DNA of 64,000 bases from Bacillus sp. FJAT-27264 (GCF_001682855.1 NZ_MAQW01000029.1:294487-358486); one strand, 5' to 3'. Shown: positions 1-9,629, numbered from the stretch's first letter. The notes: a model not told the origin generated them from the letters alone. Program-made: numbers and translations.

Positions 1-55
1 GTTCTTTTTGGTTTTATACGGTCACTTCTTGTCAAGGAACATCGCCGTCTTTTTC

Positions 56-3000
56 TCAGAAGTAACGCTCGACCTCCAGCAGCTTGCCTACACCACGTCC
101 GGGAACCGGGCGGCTGATAAGATAGCCCTGCACTTTGTCACATCCAGACTCCTTAAGGAATGCCAGCTGTCCGTCCTCCTCTATACCCTCCGCAACTACT
201 TCCAGCCCCATCTTATGACCCAACTGTACGATAATTTGTACGAAAGACTGGCTGTAAGTACTGTCGGACAGAGAATCTATAAAAGTCTTGTCGATTTTGA
301 GTGTCGATATCGGCAACTGCTGCAAGTAGCTGAGCGAGGAATAACCTGTACCGAAGTCATCGAGCGCAATAAGAATCCCGCATGATTTCAGATACTCCAG
401 CTTGGTAACCATACTCTCGAAGGATTCCATAAAGATTGATTCGGTAATCTCCAGCTCCAGACATTCCGGCTGTAGTCCTGTTTCCTGTAGTGCATTCAGC
501 ACCACATCAATGAAATCATCTTGCAGCATTTGAATCACAGAGATATTCACTGATATTTTGTAGGGAATGCCTACCCGATCATGCACATCCTTCATAAAAC
601 GGCAGGCTTCGCGCAGCACCCATTCCCCGATATAGGTAATCAGTCTGGAATCCTCCGCAACCTTGATAAAAGAAAGCGGAGAAACAAAGCCCAGCACCGG
701 ACTGTTCCAGCGGATCAGAGCTTCAAAACCTGAAATTAGACCCGTACGAATATCTACCTGTGGCTGATAGTGCAGCTCGAACTCATCGTTTTTCATGGCA
801 CTCCGCAAGTGCTTTTCAATGTTCATGCGTTCATTGAACACTTTATGCATGGACTTATCATATACGGCATATCTGCCTTTGCCCTCTTCCTTGGCGCGGT
901 ACATGGCCACATCAGCATTCTTCAACATTTCCTCTGTTGTCCCCCCGTCTTCAGGGTAAAAAGAAATTCCTATGCTAACCGTGACGTACAGTTTGCTCTC
1001 TCCGATCAGGAAGGATCTTTTGAAAGCCTGCATGATCTTTTCGGCCAGACCGAAAATGGCGTCCCTATCCTGAATATCCTTGAGGAAAATCACAAACTCG
1101 TCTCCCCCTAGCCGGGAGAGCATTCCCTCTTCACCCACCAGCGATTGCAGCCGCTCGCTGGCCTTACGAATCAGTACATCCCCAAACTTGTGACCGAGTG
1201 TATCATTGATATATTTGAAATTGTCGGTATCAACAAACAGCAACGCTGCTGATCCTCCCAGCTTCCGGAAATACTTCTCCATCGCCTCCAGCAGACTGGC
1301 ACGGTTGGGCAGATCGCTAAGTGAGTCAATATAGGCCAGACGGTGCATATTCTTCTGATTTTCCAACAATATCTCGTACTGGCCCATAAGCTCTTGCTGG
1401 GTCGCTGTGAGCTGCTCATAGGTCGCTTCAAGCTCCTGATAGCTATTGTTCAGCTTGAGCTCCACCTGTTTACGATTGCTGATGTCAATCAGTGAGCCGA
1501 GGAACAGGACGATTTTGTCACGTGGGTCGACAATCGCTTTACCCCTGACTTCAAACCAGATGTAGTTCCCTTCCTTGGTCCGCATGCGATATTCTGTCTC
1601 ATAGATCGGTGTTAATCCGGCCAAATGCTCCTGCCGGGCTTTATTCGACGACGCCTGCTCCTCGGGATGAATGATGCTGAGCACACCGCCTTCATAGGAA
1701 TTGATCTCTTCCTCGGTGTAGCCCATTACCTCAAACCAGCGGTCCGAAAGCCTGTAATAACCGCTCTCCCAATCCAATTCCCACATATAAGCCCCGGAGC
1801 CTTCGGAAGCCAACCGGAATCGGCGCTCGCTGATACGTAATTTGTCGAATTGATCCTGCAGTTCCTCTTCGGTTGCCGCCAGTTCTTCGTATGTAGCTTC
1901 CAGCTCTTCATAGCTCAGCTGGAGTTTGAGTTCATTTTGCTTGCGGATATCAATATCAAGGCCAGCGAGAACGAAGATATCTTCAGCCTGACGATCCAGC
2001 CCCTTGATTAGTGTGGTGCGGATGGTAAAATATCTGCCTTCCGGATCACCCTCGGGAAGCTTCAGCTCGACATCGCTGACGTATTCCAATTTCACTGCTC
2101 GTAGCAATAGATCTCTTAGCGTAGCCACATTGCCCTCAAGATCACCCAGATCCTCGATGCTTTTACCTAGCATCTCCCGCTCGTAAAGTCCGGTCAGTCT
2201 CTCGGCATAATAGTTGAACCGCACAATTTTTTTGTCGCCGTGAACAGCCCAGATCATCATGCCTGTGTTCTCGATGACATCCTCGAAAAATTGCTGCTCT
2301 GCATGGATCGTCCTGCGCAGGTGATTAATATATATCTTCAGCAGAAAAGCACCTAGCACCAGCAGGCAAAGGGCAATGATCACGCCAGCAACCACCTGAG
2401 TGAAAATCTTATTTCTGTAACTATCGGAATGGGAGAAAAAGTATTGCTGGTACAGCTCCTCGAATGCCCCGGATTGCTTAAGCCGTTCCAGGCGGTTGTT
2501 CAAATAATGAACGAGATCAGGGTTGGCCTTACTTACCCCGATGGCCACATTCACAGGGTAAAGATCGCTGAGCTTGTGGACAATCGTACCAGTCAGACCC
2601 TGATCGACAATCAGGTAATCGACAACCCCCTGGTTCTCGAACAGCAGGTCCACTTCACCTTTTTTTAGCGCGTCCAGTGCGGCAGGTATCGTAGGATATG
2701 TTATGTATTGTTTGATGTTTGCTTTATCGCGCAGCATAGTCTCGGTGTATTGGTTCTTGCCTACAGCGATCTTGTAGCGGCCTAATGTGTTCAAAGTGAC
2801 TTCTTCCTTGAGGGTCTGGCGGGCGTACACGGAGATTTTACTCTTGAATACAGGCACCGAGAACAGAGCCTCCTGCTTTCGCTCATCGGTAACGACCATC
2901 AACCCGGCGGTATCAATCTCGCCATGGGTCAGTCGTCCATACACATCTCCCCAATCGCCGGTGCTGTAATGAACGAGATACTCCTGCTTGTCAAAAATCA

Positions 3001-3175
3001 TGCTGATAAGATCAACATCAAAGCCGGTTAGATAGCCGTTCTGTATGTATTTGTAGGGGGGATAGTTCAGTTCGGCCTGGTATTTAATCTCCTGTCGCTG
3101 ACCATGAGCAGCGGCTGCAGGAAACGTGAAGATAAGCAGAATACTAATTAGAAGCAGAAACACACATCGCTTCAT
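56..3175 (-). CDS. Periplasmic-binding-domain sensor with PAS, GGDEF and EAL domains (cyclic-di-GMP enzyme)
   Basis: Membrane-anchored cyclic-di-GMP turnover protein of about 1039 residues. In order: a signal peptide, a bacterial solute-binding domain of the amino-acid (SBP_bac_3) type to about residue 250, a membrane helix near 260-285, two PAS domains separated by charged coiled segments, a GGDEF domain and a C-terminal EAL domain. GGDEF is intact near residue 690 (SRLGGDEF), so cyclase activity is plausible. EAL is intact near 818, with DDFGTGYSSL and KIDKTFID behind it, so phosphodiesterase activity is plausible too. An extracellular ligand probably sets the balance (inference). The ATG at 3175 was chosen because AAAAGGAG lies just upstream; an in-frame ATG seven codons earlier has no site. 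A single TGTCGAA 0A-box-like heptamer lies at 3227-3233, which could be chance. Confidence 0.93.
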   Translation of the reverse strand: MKRCVFLLLISILLIFTFPAAAAHGQRQEIKYQAELNYPPYKYIQNGYLTGFDVDLISMIFDKQEYLVHYSTGDWGDVYGRLTHGEIDTAGLMVVTDERKQEALFSVPVFKSKISVYARQTLKEEVTLNTLGRYKIAVGKNQYTETMLRDKANIKQYITYPTIPAALDALKKGEVDLLFENQGVVDYLIVDQGLTGTIVHKLSDLYPVNVAIGVSKANPDLVHYLNNRLERLKQSGAFEELYQQYFFSHSDSYRNKIFTQVVAGVIIALCLLVLGAFLLKIYINHLRRTIHAEQQFFEDVIENTGMMIWAVHGDKKIVRFNYYAERLTGLYEREMLGKSIEDLGDLEGNVATLRDLLLRAVKLEYVSDVELKLPEGDPEGRYFTIRTTLIKGLDRQAEDIFVLAGLDIDIRKQNELKLQLSYEELEATYEELAATEEELQDQFDKLRISERRFRLASEGSGAYMWELDWESGYYRLSDRWFEVMGYTEEEINSYEGGVLSIIHPEEQASSNKARQEHLAGLTPIYETEYRMRTKEGNYIWFEVRGKAIVDPRDKIVLFLGSLIDISNRKQVELKLNNSYQELEATYEQLTATQQELMGQYEILLENQKNMHRLAYIDSLSDLPNRASLLEAMEKYFRKLGGSAALLFVDTDNFKYINDTLGHKFGDVLIRKASERLQSLVGEEGMLSRLGGDEFVIFLKDIQDRDAIFGLAEKIMQAFKRSFLIGESKLYVTVSIGISFYPEDGGTTEEMLKNADVAMYRAKEEGKGRYAVYDKSMHKVFNERMNIEKHLRSAMKNDEFELHYQPQVDIRTGLISGFEALIRWNSPVLGFVSPLSFIKVAEDSRLITYIGEWVLREACRFMKDVHDRVGIPYKISVNISVIQMLQDDFIDVVLNALQETGLQPECLELEITESIFMESFESMVTKLEYLKSCGILIALDDFGTGYSSLSYLQQLPISTLKIDKTFIDSLSDSTYSQSFVQIIVQLGHKMGLEVVAEGIEEDGQLAFLKESGCDKVQGYLISRPVPGRGVGKLLEVERYF

Positions 3176-3355
3176 CGCAAGTTCTCCTTTTTCCAAAATT
3201 AAATAACAGCCCTATCTCCAGCTCTATTCGACAAAAAATGGTAAGGTTCCTGCCAGTTCCTTGTCGGGTGAACAGAAAATGTGCAACGGAAAGAAAAGTT
3301 CTTCAATTTTGTATTGATTTTTAACGCTAAAATGTGGATAATAACAAATATAGTT

Positions 3356-3374
3356 GATAATGATTATCATTATT
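3356..3374. promoter_or_regulatory. Fur-box-like operator
   Basis: GATAATGATTATCATTATT matches the classical 19-bp Fur consensus (GATAATGATTATCATTATC) at 18 of 19 positions. It lies about 27 bp upstream of a TATAAT at 3401-3406, so it overlaps the expected -35 region of the 47-aa gene at 3432. It is also about 180 bp upstream of the divergent GGDEF/EAL gene. Iron-responsive repression of the small gene is the likeliest reading. Confidence 0.7.
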
Positions 3375-3431
3375 GAAGAAGCTGGATTATTCAAACTCAC
3401 TATAATTGAGTACAAAGGAGACTGAACACCG

Positions 3432-3575
3432 ATGAGCGCAGCCACTTCCCGGACGACACTTCAGGTTGACGATTACCTGGACCTGCTCAATCTTGCCGTA
3501 AAAGTCGGCGATCTGAAATGGCAGAAGGAAATCAAATCCAGACTGCAATACATCCTCTGTCTGCAATCCAAATAA
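3432..3575 (+). CDS. 47-aa small protein, weakly IDEAL-domain-like
   Basis: Short protein beginning MSAATSRTTLQVDDYLDLLN. It starts at ATG 11 nt after AAAGGAG, has TATAAT at 3401-3406 and ends 9 nt before an intrinsic terminator. It therefore forms a complete monocistronic unit, which is the main reason to believe it. The second half (LNLAVKVGDLKWQKEIKSRL) is an amphipathic helix resembling the acidic-aliphatic IDEAL motif of small Bacillota proteins. That is only a pattern impression. No cysteines, metal ligands or membrane segment suggest a direct iron role, although the operator above it is Fur-like. Function unknown. Confidence 0.65.
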   Translation: MSAATSRTTLQVDDYLDLLNLAVKVGDLKWQKEIKSRLQYILCLQSK

Positions 3576-3584
3576 AGACCTGAC

Positions 3585-3619
3585 AGCCGCATTTCCTTTC
3601 CGGGGATGCGGCTTTTTTT
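3585..3619 (+). terminator. Intrinsic terminator
   Basis: Stem AGCCGCAT / ATGCGGCT with a 13-nt loop, followed by a run of seven T. It ends the 47-aa gene transcript. Confidence 0.9.
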
Positions 3620-3772
3620 GTGCGCGATTGCTGGAAACCAACTACGGCTGGATCACGTAGTGTTAAAGATATGTAGGACGAAACAGTGGAACAACGAAGG
3701 ATTCATTATATAGTATAATATTCAACATAATATAGGGTGTGTTATTGTCCCTAGAGATCGGAGTGTGCCTTC

Positions 3773-6229
3773 TTGAAGAAATGTATACTATTGTTCTTGA
3801 TGATCAGCCTTTTATGGGTACCGGGTGTCTTTGCCGCAGGCGTTCCTGCGCAGGGATCGAATCCAGTTCAGGATGAAGCCGGATTGTTGGATAGCCGTGA
3901 TATAACGGCCCTTTCCAAAGTAACCGCAGGCGAAGCCTTTACCTTTCATGTCCTGACTGTGGACTCCACGGAAGGAAGGTCTGCTGAAGATTACGCCAAT
4001 GATGTCTTTGATTCCTGGGGACTTGCCACCAAGGATGTGCTACTGCTCATTTCTGTTCAAAATCATGATGTTCAGCTAGTCTTCGAGAATCCGCCATTGC
4101 AAGCCGCCATTAACACGTGGGCAAAAGGCCAAGGTACATCTAGCGGAAGCGCGGCCCTTTCCAAGCTGCTTGATACGTACTTCATTCCCTCCGCCAGACA
4201 TGGAGACTTTGCCGAAGGCATCACCTCACTCTTGAATGCTGTGCAAGAGATTGGCCGCGCGGGAAGTAACAGCGGCGCGACACAGTCCGGGAGCGGAGCC
4301 GCCTCCGGGTCGCAGGGCTCTAGCCCCGCAGCTGGTTCACAAGGCTCCGGACCGACAGGAACAGGATCAGCAACTGGATCGCATGGTTCCAGTTCAGCAG
4401 GGACAGGATCAACCGCGCTGAAGGACAACGGCTCCAGATCATCGACTGCGGCCTGGGCCGCAGTCTTTGTAGGGGCAGCGCTTCTGCTCGGCGCCTTGTT
4501 TGTCCTGCTGACAGGACTACGCCGTAGCAAGCAGCTCGACGAGCAGAAAGAACAGCTCTCCAGCCTGCTGGTACGGACCAACAAGGCTTTGGAATCCCTG
4601 AATCCGTTCCAGGGGATCGTCCAAGGCAAGACGGGCGCGCTGGTCGAAGCAATTTCCAGCCGCCTATCTACCCGCCTTGTAGATATCTCCGCACGTGCAG
4701 GACAGAATGCCAAACCTGCTCTGTACCGCTTAGGAGAGCTGCAAAAAAACTTGGAGAAGCTCCGTCAAGACAATGGGGCCTTCCGCGCAGCACTCGAAGA
4801 AGATGAGAAGCAAATTGAGGTCATCAATGAGGCCGACCGTCATGTGAAGCAACGCATCACTGCTCTCAAGAAGGACATCCCCGAACTGGATGACACTCTG
4901 CAAGCCCTGATCAGAGAGACCGGCTACAGCCTGCAGACGATGGTCCAGGATCTTCAAACCTTGGCCGAGAAAGCAGCCAAAGCCGATCAGTTGGAGCTAT
5001 TCGACCCCATCGCTGCCCAGGAATTTACGGAGGATGCTCAGAAGAGACAGACGAAGATGGGGAAAGACCTTCAGGATGTGAGCCTATATAGCGATAAGCT
5101 AAAAGCATTTTCCGGGGTGCTATCAGATACCCGGACAACGATTTCTTCACTAATCGCGCAGCATTCCCTCCAGAATATGAAGGTCAGACCCTATGACCAT
5201 CTGGAGCAGGCCCAAGCGCAAGCAGAAGTCATCAAGACCCCGCTCCAAAGTGGAGATATGGATGAGGTGCGTAGCATCGCCGCCCGGATGGATCTTCTTC
5301 TGGCAGAGGCTGTGGCGATGACAGAGCGGCAGGGACAGATCCGGGGGCAGAACCGGCGAGATCTCGAGACGGTTCGCACGAACTGGATGCGCCTGAAGCA
5401 GTGGCGGGATGAACTGCAAAGCCGCATCTTCGATGCCGGAGGTCGATTCGCGGAGCAGCATCTAGAGAGTGCCCGAGAGGCCCTAGAGGAATGGGGCACT
5501 CGCCTGCGGGAAGGTGCAGGCGAAGTGCCCCAGATCGAGACTTGGACCAGCGATGAACGCGGGGAATTCGATCAAGCGCGTAGCGGTCTTGATCGTCTCC
5601 TGTCGATTCAGGACGAAGCCTCCGCGCAGTTTAGCGACATCTCTGAGGGGCTGGATGCCCTTAATCGCCGCTTAGACAAAATCAACCGCTTGCTTGCGGA
5701 AGGACCCGTCCGGGTTGATGCCGCACAGAGACTGCTGCAGCGGAACGGTTTGGCCCGGCAGGCGCGTTCCCATAATCCGCTGCTCGCTGTTTATGAGAAG
5801 CTTACACTGCGGCTATTCTCACCGCCATTCCACCTTGATGAGCTGGAGACGCTCGCCCGCTCTTATGAGGCGGCAGTCAGCACCTTTGTGGAAGAGGCGA
5901 ACCGGCTCGTCCGTCAGAAGCAAGAACAGGAACGTCAGGCTGCGATGGCACTGTTACTCGAACAGAAGCGGCAGCAACAGAGACAGCAAGAGCAACAGCG
6001 ACAGCAGCAGCGACAGCAAGAGCAACAGCGACAGCAACAGGCCCAAAATAATAGTAATTCGTTCGGCGGAGGCAACCATTCCTCTGGTGGTTCCTCTTGG
6101 AGCGGCGGAGACAGCAATAGATCCTCTGGCGGCTCCTCATGGGGTGGCGGAGACAGCAGCAGATCTTCTGGTGGTTCCTCTTGGGGCGGCGGAGGTAACG
6201 ACAGATCATCCGGCGGTTCCAAATGGTAG
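3773..6229 (+). CDS. TPM-domain membrane protein with long coiled coil and Gly/Ser-rich tail
   Basis: 818 residues. An N-terminal signal peptide (KKCILLFLMISLLWV) precedes an extracytoplasmic TPM (TPM_phosphatase/YgcG) domain at about 25-160. Then come a Gly/Ser/Thr-rich linker (about 165-215), one membrane helix (about 224-247), a very long charged helical and coiled-coil region to about 715, a Gln/Arg-rich stretch near 720-760, and a tail of repeated GGSSW(S/G)GG-type units. The TTG start at 3773 is supported by GGAG nine nt upstream. TPM proteins of this layout are common in Bacillota and may aid membrane-protein assembly or envelope homeostasis; the exact role is not established. The low-complexity ends are repeat-rich at the DNA level (CAGCAA and GGCGGA motifs) and may vary in length between strains. 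Confidence 0.85.
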   Translation: MKKCILLFLMISLLWVPGVFAAGVPAQGSNPVQDEAGLLDSRDITALSKVTAGEAFTFHVLTVDSTEGRSAEDYANDVFDSWGLATKDVLLLISVQNHDVQLVFENPPLQAAINTWAKGQGTSSGSAALSKLLDTYFIPSARHGDFAEGITSLLNAVQEIGRAGSNSGATQSGSGAASGSQGSSPAAGSQGSGPTGTGSATGSHGSSSAGTGSTALKDNGSRSSTAAWAAVFVGAALLLGALFVLLTGLRRSKQLDEQKEQLSSLLVRTNKALESLNPFQGIVQGKTGALVEAISSRLSTRLVDISARAGQNAKPALYRLGELQKNLEKLRQDNGAFRAALEEDEKQIEVINEADRHVKQRITALKKDIPELDDTLQALIRETGYSLQTMVQDLQTLAEKAAKADQLELFDPIAAQEFTEDAQKRQTKMGKDLQDVSLYSDKLKAFSGVLSDTRTTISSLIAQHSLQNMKVRPYDHLEQAQAQAEVIKTPLQSGDMDEVRSIAARMDLLLAEAVAMTERQGQIRGQNRRDLETVRTNWMRLKQWRDELQSRIFDAGGRFAEQHLESAREALEEWGTRLREGAGEVPQIETWTSDERGEFDQARSGLDRLLSIQDEASAQFSDISEGLDALNRRLDKINRLLAEGPVRVDAAQRLLQRNGLARQARSHNPLLAVYEKLTLRLFSPPFHLDELETLARSYEAAVSTFVEEANRLVRQKQEQERQAAMALLLEQKRQQQRQQEQQRQQQRQQEQQRQQQAQNNSNSFGGGNHSSGGSSWSGGDSNRSSGGSSWGGGDSSRSSGGSSWGGGGNDRSSGGSKW

Positions 6230-6267
6230 ATCATCTGGAGCCAAGACACTTGTTGATACATTGAACA

Positions 6268-6317
6268 CAAAAACCCCTTCAGAGCTTGCAGTTATTGCAG
6301 GTCTGAAGGGGTTTTTT
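6268..6317 (+). terminator. Intrinsic terminator
   Basis: Near-perfect stem AACCCCTTCAGA / TCTGAAGGGGTT flanked by A and T runs (6302-6317 right arm plus T run). It lies just after the TPM gene and may also serve the convergent LysR gene. Confidence 0.92.
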
Positions 6318-6351
6318 ACTGCTGGCCTCAGTTCTTTAGGACATATGGTTA

Positions 6352-7221
6352 CTACTCCTGTAACCCCTTGATAAAATCGCGAAAAGCAGGAGACAACCAG
6401 CGGTCTTTCGGATAAATAAGCTGGATACTGAACGGATTATGTTCCCCGGCTAGAGGGACTGCAACCAGCGAGCCTGCCTTACGCTCTTCCACGATAGCAT
6501 ACCCCGGCAGGAATGCCGTGCCCCAGCGGTGCCTGACAGCCTGCTTGATCCCTTCCAGATTGCCGAATTCCATATCTATTCCCGGTGTTACACCGCACTG
6601 CCTCAGTGCATGCAGCAGATGATTCCGGTAGGTACAAGTATCCTCGGTAAGTACCAGCGGCTCCCCCGCCAACTGTGCAGGACTTATTTCGGCCTGTGAT
6701 GCAAAGGCATGCCCGGGATGCATGACCACGAACAACGGCTCCTCCCGTAGTGGTAGGGATACCAGATCCTCTGATATAAATGGTTCATCAAAGATCAGTC
6801 CAAAATCAGCCGTTTTGTCTCTGACAGCGGCAATAATCTCCGTCTCTGATCCAGGCTGCACCCGCAGCCGAATATCCGGATAAGCGCTACGGTAAAGATG
6901 CAGGCGATGGGGCAAATAATAAGCGGCCAGTGTCTCGATGGCCCCGATGACCAGCTGACCCTTATACCCGCCGGACACTACACCCTTGGCTTCCTCACTC
7001 AATGCCAGCATTTGCCGGGCATAGGGCAGCAGCCCTTTACCGGCAAACGTGGGTGTCATCCCCCGTCCTGCTCGCTCCAGCAGGACCGCACCATACATTT
7101 CCTCTAGCTTGGCGATCTGTGACGTTACGCTGGACTGCGCATAACCGAGTCTTTCGGCAGCTTTGGTGTAGCTGCCGCAGGCAGCGACTTCACAGAAGGT
7201 GCGTAAATACGTCAGTTCCAT
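6352..7221 (-). CDS. LysR-family transcriptional regulator
   Basis: 289-residue LysR-type regulator. The N-terminal winged helix begins MELTYLRTFCEVAACGSYT, with the typical recognition segment AAERLGYAQSSVTSQIAKLE. The rest is the periplasmic-binding-like effector domain (GQLVIGAIETLAAYYLP onward). The ATG at 7221 is the family-typical start and has AGAGGG upstream; an extension of 13 codons is open but lacks a site. It is divergent from a rhodanese-domain gene, with 131 bp and a dyad between them, the usual arrangement in which a LysR protein controls its neighbour and itself. The effector is not predictable. A sulfur-related signal is a guess from the neighbour only. Confidence 0.92.
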   Translation of the reverse strand: MELTYLRTFCEVAACGSYTKAAERLGYAQSSVTSQIAKLEEMYGAVLLERAGRGMTPTFAGKGLLPYARQMLALSEEAKGVVSGGYKGQLVIGAIETLAAYYLPHRLHLYRSAYPDIRLRVQPGSETEIIAAVRDKTADFGLIFDEPFISEDLVSLPLREEPLFVVMHPGHAFASQAEISPAQLAGEPLVLTEDTCTYRNHLLHALRQCGVTPGIDMEFGNLEGIKQAVRHRWGTAFLPGYAIVEERKAGSLVAVPLAGEHNPFSIQLIYPKDRWLSPAFRDFIKGLQE

Positions 7222-7267
7222 AGCTGTGACCCTCTTTCTCTCAAATCCATCAATTATCATTTATTTC

Positions 7268-7299
7268 GATATTATATATCCAAAACTATAGATAATATC
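7268..7299. promoter_or_regulatory. Dyad between lysR-type gene and rhodanese gene
   Basis: Inverted repeat GATATTAT (7268-7275) and ATAATATC (7292-7299) separated by 16 bp in an A+T-rich divergent promoter region. Position and symmetry fit a LysR operator. Confidence 0.5.
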
Positions 7300-7352
7300 A
7301 ATTACAAATACGTTATACAATAACTCCAAGACATGATCAAGGAGAATCGACC

Positions 7353-7799
7353 ATGAAGATTACACCCAAATCCCAGGTGCTGGGGACACCTCCCGCCACA
7401 CCTGAAGAAGCCGTGCTATATTTCAACGCCAAAGGGAAATATGAAACCGATGTAGCTGATGTGGCTTACGATATGCGGAAGGGATTAAGCGGATTCACGA
7501 TTGTGGATGTCCGTGACACCCGATCCTACGAGGAGGCTCATCTCCCCGGAGCACTCTCTATACCCTCCGGCTGTATCGACAGCTCTACCCCATCGTTCCC
7601 ACCGGATAATGTATTGGTAGTGTACTGCTGGGGTCCGGCCTGCAACGGGGCAACCAAGGCTGCTGGCAGACTGGCAGCAATGGGCTATCAGGTAAAGGAA
7701 ATGCTTGGAGGTATTGAATACTGGCGCCAAGAAGGTGGAGTTCTGGAGGGTACGCTAAGGGAGAAGGCACCGCTGTACTACTCCATACCGCCAATGTAA
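7353..7799 (+). CDS. Rhodanese-like domain protein
   Basis: 148 residues with a single rhodanese fold. It has GFTIVDVRDTRSYEEAHLPGA, the classic first half of the domain, and VVYCWGPACNGATKAAGRL, the cysteine active-site loop. Cysteines at both ends of CWGPAC leave open a sulfurtransferase or redox role. ATG has AAGGAGA upstream. The loop is longer than the CxxGxR loop of standard persulfide-forming rhodaneses and resembles a bacterial subfamily annotated only as rhodanese-like. The divergent LysR gene likely regulates it. A cytosolic single-domain sulfur-carrier role is inference. Confidence 0.88.
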   Translation: MKITPKSQVLGTPPATPEEAVLYFNAKGKYETDVADVAYDMRKGLSGFTIVDVRDTRSYEEAHLPGALSIPSGCIDSSTPSFPPDNVLVVYCWGPACNGATKAAGRLAAMGYQVKEMLGGIEYWRQEGGVLEGTLREKAPLYYSIPPM

Positions 7800-7800
7800 A

Positions 7801-7847
7801 GAATGCCGCCCCGAGAGACGTAAGTCCGGGGCGGCATTCGCTTTTTT
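7801..7847. terminator. Intrinsic terminator
   Basis: Perfect 13-bp arms GAATGCCGCCCCG / CGGGGCGGCATTC followed by CTTTTTT. It sits between the convergent rhodanese and histidine kinase genes; the T run favours the plus strand. Confidence 0.93.
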
Positions 7848-7848
7848 A

Positions 7849-9432
7849 TTATGCTGGGAGGAAGATCTTCACTGCGGTGCCTTGTCCAATCTCACTCTTG
7901 ATCGTGATATGACCTTTATGTGCCGATACAATTTTTTTCACAATCATCATACCAAGTCCGTTGCCGTTGAAGCGGGTCGTATGAAAAGGTTCGCCGATCT
8001 TCAACAGCACCTCCTCGCTCATTCCTTCACCGTTATCCGCGATGGTAATGGTTTGGAAGCCGTCCTCCACCGCCAGCGTAATCATAATATCACCACCGAA
8101 CGGCAGGGCCTCCATCGCATTTTTCAGAATATTCAAGAAGACTTGCTTAATTTGGTTGCGGTCGCATTTAATCTCAAGATCCTCTTGAAAGTCCCGGGTG
8201 ACGGTAATATTGTTCATGCGTACCTGAATCGCAAAAATCCCGAGCATTTCCTGTAGAATGGCGCTGCAGCGTTCATTCTTGAAATGCACCGCCTGCGGTT
8301 TACCCAGAATCAGAAACTCGCTGACGATCAGATTCATACGCTCCACCTCAGACATGATCAGATCATAATGTGGAAGCCTACTATCCTTGTTGGATAGTTG
8401 TAGCATTCCTTTGACTGTAGTAAGCGGATTACGAATCTCGTGCGCGATGCTCATCGCTAGCTGACCCGCGAATACCAGCTTTTCCGTATTGCGCAGCACC
8501 TCTTCGGTTCGTTTCATCTCGGTAATATTGCGCAGACTTCCTATCACACGGGACAGCTTCCCGCTGCTATCAAAAGCTGGCACGACATCCATCATAAAGT
8601 GCTGAATCGACCCGCTCCGCTCCAGGGACAGCTCGAGGCCGGTGCATTGATCATTCAGCATAAGTGTCCGCTCAAAGTAATGCCCAATTTCAGTCAGCTC
8701 AAATACGCTGGAGCCTATGATGTCATAATACCGGGTTTGCTCGATCTCCAACATGTTCATGCCATTCTCATTTATATCAGCGATCTTGCCATGTTCATCC
8801 GTAATAATGACGCCCAGATAATTCGTCTCCAGCAGCATTTGATTCAACAATTCCAGCTGGGCATTGCTCTGGCGGAGCAACAGCTCCCGCTCAATGGAAT
8901 CGGCCATCGTACACAGCAGCGGCAGCAGATGCGGGTGAGTTACATCCATATCCGCCATGAACGAAATCGTCCCCAGAATCTGGTTATCCTCTTTAAGAAT
9001 AGGAGCGGTACAACAGGCCAGACGGTGGAGGATCTGCTGATAATGATCTTGTCCAACCAATTGGAACGGTCTCTTGTGACGAAGACACAGGTCTATTGAA
9101 TTGGTGCCCACATCCTCATTCATTAACGCACCCTCACCTAGGCCGATCTGTCGAATAGTGTCGATAATAGAGGGGTCGCCTTGAAAAGCCAGCAGATATC
9201 CTTTATCGTCGGAAATAGCGACAAGAATGGGGGTTCCAGTAATGGAAGACAGGAATTTATGAACAAAGAAATCGATAACCTCGATGACTTCGCGATACTT
9301 ACTCAATTGCTTCTTCAATTGCTCGGCAGACAAACGATTCGCAAAAACGGGCGGCTGTTCAGGGTCTATGCCTCTAAGCTTGCACTGTTGTTTAGAATCC
9401 TGAATAATCTGGTTGTCCGTCATTGTTTTCAT
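7849..9432 (-). CDS. Orphan sensor histidine kinase with GAF and PAS domains
   Basis: About 527 residues with no membrane helix, so cytosolic. The N-terminal half is a GAF-like region whose segment GALMNEDVGTNSIDLCLRHK resembles the sensory domain of AcoR-type sigma-54 activators. A PAS domain follows (GVIITDEHGKIADINENGMN), then HisKA with the phospho-acceptor in MSIAHEIRNPLTTVKGM near residue 330, then HATPase_c with DNGEGMSEE and GNGLGMMIV. The ATG at 9432 was chosen for GGTGG seven nt upstream; longer in-frame starts lack sites. No response regulator is adjacent. The upstream neighbour, an FNT channel, may hint at an anion or redox signal, but that is speculation. Spo0-phosphorelay-type kinases are an alternative home. 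Confidence 0.9.
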   Translation of the reverse strand: MKTMTDNQIIQDSKQQCKLRGIDPEQPPVFANRLSAEQLKKQLSKYREVIEVIDFFVHKFLSSITGTPILVAISDDKGYLLAFQGDPSIIDTIRQIGLGEGALMNEDVGTNSIDLCLRHKRPFQLVGQDHYQQILHRLACCTAPILKEDNQILGTISFMADMDVTHPHLLPLLCTMADSIERELLLRQSNAQLELLNQMLLETNYLGVIITDEHGKIADINENGMNMLEIEQTRYYDIIGSSVFELTEIGHYFERTLMLNDQCTGLELSLERSGSIQHFMMDVVPAFDSSGKLSRVIGSLRNITEMKRTEEVLRNTEKLVFAGQLAMSIAHEIRNPLTTVKGMLQLSNKDSRLPHYDLIMSEVERMNLIVSEFLILGKPQAVHFKNERCSAILQEMLGIFAIQVRMNNITVTRDFQEDLEIKCDRNQIKQVFLNILKNAMEALPFGGDIMITLAVEDGFQTITIADNGEGMSEEVLLKIGEPFHTTRFNGNGLGMMIVKKIVSAHKGHITIKSEIGQGTAVKIFLPA

Positions 9433-9601
9433 GGCTACCACCGCTCTTTCCAAGAACATATCCCTCGATTTATAAATAAGCTTCAATTTTTTAACACTAA
9501 TAATTTATTCTACTTTATATACCTTAATCCTTCCATTATTAAAAATTCAGATAGTTTCTTATTGCGAACAAAGCTGACCTGTGATCCCCTTGTTTTATAA
9601 C

Positions 9602-9629
9602 AAAAAAACTCCGCCCGATAGGGGCGGAG
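9602..9629 (-). terminator. Intrinsic terminator of FNT gene
   Basis: CTCCGCCC - GATA - GGGGCGGAG hairpin with a run of seven A on its left side, which is a U run in the minus-strand transcript. Confidence 0.92.

Noticed and set aside
3227..3233. Spo0A box TGTCGAA upstream of the GGDEF/EAL gene
   Set aside because: A single seven-base match is expected by chance in a window this size; no second box nearby.
4072..4713. 213-codon minus-strand frame
   Set aside because: Shadow of the TPM gene; its Ala/Pro/Leu-rich composition is the complement of the Gly/Ser-rich linker.
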